From Comamonas sp. lk (lineage in GTDB: Bacteria > Pseudomonadota > Gammaproteobacteria > Burkholderiales > Burkholderiaceae_C), in the NCBI GenBank assembly GCA_945898105.1, contig CAMDHL010000017.1, positions 1-16,596 on the forward strand: 16,596 nucleotides of DNA, in the 5' to 3' direction. Below the pieces are notes generated by a model. That model was not told the DNA's origin and made no database searches. It saw nothing but the letters and a program-made list of their open reading frames with translations. Of the stretch, positions 15,390 through 16,596 are shown piece by piece; within the stretch, counting starts at the first letter, position 1, and the number at the start of each line of letters is the position of its first letter. A program made the translations under genes and the position numbers.

Positions 15390-15596
15390 CCAAGGCCGTG
15401 CCCCTGCGGGGTACCTTGCGCTACTCGCGCCGCCCGGGGTCGTACGCAAACTCGCTACGCTCAAACAAGCGCCCGCCCTGATCCGTGCGCCGCTGCGTTG
15501 CTCAGCACGGCCTGATGGCGAGGGGTTGCGTGTGCTCGTTCGCTGGCGCTCACATTGCGCGTGCCTGCGCGCGTGCTGCTTACGCCGCCGCTGCGC
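15390..15596. repeat. GC-rich block, probably part of a dispersed intergenic repeat
   Basis: This sequence after the hairpin is GC-rich and full of short palindromes (for example CCCCTGCGGGG at 15402-15412). Its minus-strand translation gives Arg/Ala/Gly-rich peptide leading into SFAYFSLAKQRKV across the hairpin. I have seen similar translations as spurious gene ends in related genomes, so I read it as a dispersed repeat and not a gene. This rests on memory, so confidence is low. Confidence 0.35.
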
Positions 15597-15652
15597 CAAG
15601 TGCCAAGCTCCAAGTGCCAAGCTCCAAGCCCCAAGCTCCAAGCTCCAAGCTA
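15597..15652. repeat. eight tandem heptamers, consensus CAAGCTC
   Basis: Units at 15597, 15604, 15611, 15618, 15625, 15632, 15639 and 15646, each 7 bases: CAAGTGC, CAAGCTC, CAAGTGC, CAAGCTC, CAAGCCC, CAAGCTC, CAAGCTC, CAAGCTA. The first four alternate CAAGTGC/CAAGCTC as a 14-base higher-order unit. There are no spacers, so it is a simple tandem repeat and not a CRISPR array. Confidence 0.95.
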
Positions 15653-15773
15653 CACACTTTTCGCCGCCACTACAACTGCATCGTTCACCAATGCAGGCCA
15701 ACAAACCCACACCGCAATCGCTGGAGCCAAGACCCCTGTTCAGCCCAAAAGAACCAAATTGGCTGTTCAAGCT

Positions 15774-15801
15774 CCCCTTCACCCCGGCGGGGGTGAAGGG
15801 G
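15774..15801. repeat. perfect 12-bp GC hairpin
   Basis: CCCCTTCACCCC (15774-15785) pairs perfectly with GGGGTGAAGGGG (15790-15801) around GGCG, followed by a G-rich run (CGGGGGGGAAGCGGGGG). No U-tract follows on either strand, so it is not a standard intrinsic terminator; it looks like a REP-type element. Confidence 0.85.
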
Positions 15802-15833
15802 CGGGGGGGAAGCGGGGGACAAACCAATATTCC

Positions 15834-15892
15834 GGTAATTTGGTAACCGCACGGTAATTAACTACCAATGAGCATGGAGAAACTGGGTTACC
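15834..15892. promoter_or_regulatory. cluster of GGTAA/TTACC elements upstream of edd
   Basis: GGTAATT at 15834 and 15853, GGTAACC at 15842, and its complement GGTTACC at 15886, plus the pair TTGGTA (15840-15845) and TACCAA (15863-15868). The density of related half-sites in 59 bases suggests binding sites for a regulator or nested promoter elements. No known regulator is recognised from it. Confidence 0.4.
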
Positions 15893-15900
15893 ATCCGAAA

Positions 15901-15915
15901 TGTAATTTTGTTACA
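15901..15915. promoter_or_regulatory. HexR-like operator upstream of edd
   Basis: TGTAATTTTGTTACA is an imperfect palindrome (TGTAA-N5-TTACA) matching the HexR consensus known from gammaproteobacteria, TGTARTWWWWYTACA, at all but one position. It lies 22 bases before the edd ATG. HexR represses Entner-Doudoroff genes and is released by 2-keto-3-deoxy-6-phosphogluconate, so target and site agree. The half TTGTTACATC (15908-15917) recurs at 15921-15930. Confidence 0.65.
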
Positions 15916-15937
15916 TCTACTTGTTACATCATCCCCT

Positions 15938-16596
15938 ATGCCAATCCATCCCCGTATCCAGTTCGTTACCGACAGCATCATCGCCCGCAGCGCACCCACG
16001 CGCAGCGTTTATCTGGCGCAGGTCGATGCCATGGCCCAGCGTCCGCCCGGTGCGCAGCGCATGGGCTGTGCCAATGTGGCGCATGCTTTTGCCGCGATGG
16101 AGCCTGCTGATAAGCGCCGCGCTAGCGCTCTGGACAAAGTACAAGTCGTGGGCCAGCGCGCGCCCAATATCGCCATCATCAACGCCTACAACGACATGCT
16201 TTCGGCCCATGCGCCGTTCCAACATTACCCCGACATCATCAAACACGAAGCCCGCCAGTGGGGTGCTACCGCGCAGGTCGCTGGTGGCGTGCCCGCGATG
16301 TGCGACGGCGTGACCCAGGGCACTGCTGGCATGGAGCTAAGCCTGCTCTCGCGCGACGCGATTGCCATGGCCACCGCTATATCGCTCAGCCACGATATGT
16401 TTGATTGCGCGCTGCTGCTGGGCGTGTGCGACAAAATTGTTCCCGGCCTTCTTATCGGGGCTTTGCACTTCGGGCATTTGCCCACGGTGTTTGTACCGGC
16501 CGGGCCTATGACATCGGGCCTGCCCAACAAAGAAAAAGCCAAGGTGCGCGAACAGGCCGCGCTGGGCCTGGTGGGCCGCGCCGAGTTGCTGCAAGC
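15938..16596 (+). CDS. edd: 6-phosphogluconate dehydratase, 3' end outside window
   Basis: First enzyme specific to the Entner-Doudoroff pathway; converts 6-phosphogluconate to 2-keto-3-deoxy-6-phosphogluconate with an iron-sulfur cluster. 219 residues are visible, starting MPIHPRIQFVTDSIIARSAP. Family motifs: CANVAHAFAAM (44-54), NIAIINAYNDMLSAHAPF (77-94), AQVAGGVPAMCDGVTQG (112-128) with cluster ligand Cys122, GMELSLLSRDAIA, GVCDKIVPGLLIGAL (162-176) with Cys164, and FVPAGPMTSGLPNKEKAKVR. These separate Edd from the dihydroxyacid dehydratase IlvD. The reading frame is open to the last base, so the gene is cut by the window end. ATG 15938 fits the family N-terminus, but no Shine-Dalgarno precedes it. 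Regulation by HexR is suggested by the upstream palindrome. Confidence 0.95.
   Translation, partial: MPIHPRIQFVTDSIIARSAPTRSVYLAQVDAMAQRPPGAQRMGCANVAHAFAAMEPADKRRASALDKVQVVGQRAPNIAIINAYNDMLSAHAPFQHYPDIIKHEARQWGATAQVAGGVPAMCDGVTQGTAGMELSLLSRDAIAMATAISLSHDMFDCALLLGVCDKIVPGLLIGALHFGHLPTVFVPAGPMTSGLPNKEKAKVREQAALGLVGRAELLQ

Larger units (their letters stand above)
15194..15937. other. 744-base intergenic region rich in repeats, no convincing gene
   Basis: Between pdxH (leftward) and edd (rightward). Open frames of up to 183 codons exist on both strands, but they run through the hairpins and heptamers, lack ribosome binding sites and show low-complexity products, so I call no gene. Content in order: pdxH upstream palindrome, repeat copy 1, 61 bases of unassigned sequence including a GCCTGC-C-GCAGGC palindrome (15327-15339), repeat copy 2 with a perfect hairpin, about 200 bases of GC-rich sequence, eight heptamers, about 120 unassigned bases, a GC hairpin, and the edd promoter region. 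Confidence 0.8.

Noticed and set aside
15597..15652. Possible CRISPR array
   Set aside because: Units are 7 bases and contiguous with no spacers; a CRISPR would need repeats of about 24-37 bases separated by unique spacers.
15276..15827. Minus-strand open frame of 183 codons
   Set aside because: It runs through the GC hairpin, the heptamers and the 14-bp hairpin, its product is low complexity (repeated SLELGAWSL-type stretch from the heptamers), and there is no ribosome site. Treated as intergenic repeat.
15485..15857. Three overlapping plus-strand frames of 100-106 codons
   Set aside because: All are open only because the heptamer array and GC-rich sequence lack stops in each frame; the products repeat SSKLQAPSSKLQ-like units and match nothing I know.

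Overview
The window looks like chromosomal DNA of a betaproteobacterium, most likely of the family Comamonadaceae (Rhodoferax/Polaromonas-like). The reasons are moderately high GC by eye, the arrangement waaA > < tolC-rhodanese-pcm, a YqjD/YqjE/YqjK trio, an Entner-Doudoroff edd gene, and an intergenic block of hairpins and short repeats of a kind I associate with this family. This placement is inference from protein style and gene order, not from a search. There are no rRNA or tRNA genes, CRISPR arrays, transposases or phage genes.

Left part (1-8852): waaA (Kdo transferase, lipid A core) runs rightward and converges on a leftward block of six tightly spaced genes. Read in transcription order these are a TetR regulator, a membrane fusion protein, a 1069-residue RND efflux permease, a Pcm-like methyltransferase, a single-domain rhodanese and a TolC-type outer membrane channel. 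The gaps are 7, 3, 23, 16 and 61 bases. The regulator, adaptor, pump and channel form a complete tripartite efflux system, with two small enzymes lodged between pump and channel.

Middle (9024-12441): rightward msrA (methionine sulfoxide reductase) is followed by a compact four-gene cassette. It encodes an ABC ATPase, an FtsX/MacB-type permease overlapping it by ATGA, an 80-residue exported Cys/His-rich protein, and an exported DUF3299 protein. The layout recalls zinc-starvation ABC loci such as P. aeruginosa PA4063-PA4066. The His-rich DUF2796 protein of those loci is not visible here, and the small Cys/His protein sits in the cassette instead. This is the best candidate for an undescribed system variant in the window.

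Right part (12549-15193, leftward): a yqjD-yqjE-yqjK-like membrane/stationary-phase operon is preceded by an FNR/Anr-like box with exact class II spacing to a -10-like element. Upstream of it lie a hydroxypyruvate isomerase-like gene and pdxH (pyridoxal phosphate synthesis).

Right edge (15194-15937): a 744-base gap without a convincing gene. It holds two diverged copies of a 52-base repeat 113 bases apart, a perfect 14-bp hairpin, eight tandem heptamers, a perfect 12-bp GC hairpin, and an operator-rich promoter region with a HexR-like palindrome. It leads into edd (6-phosphogluconate dehydratase), which is cut by the window end.
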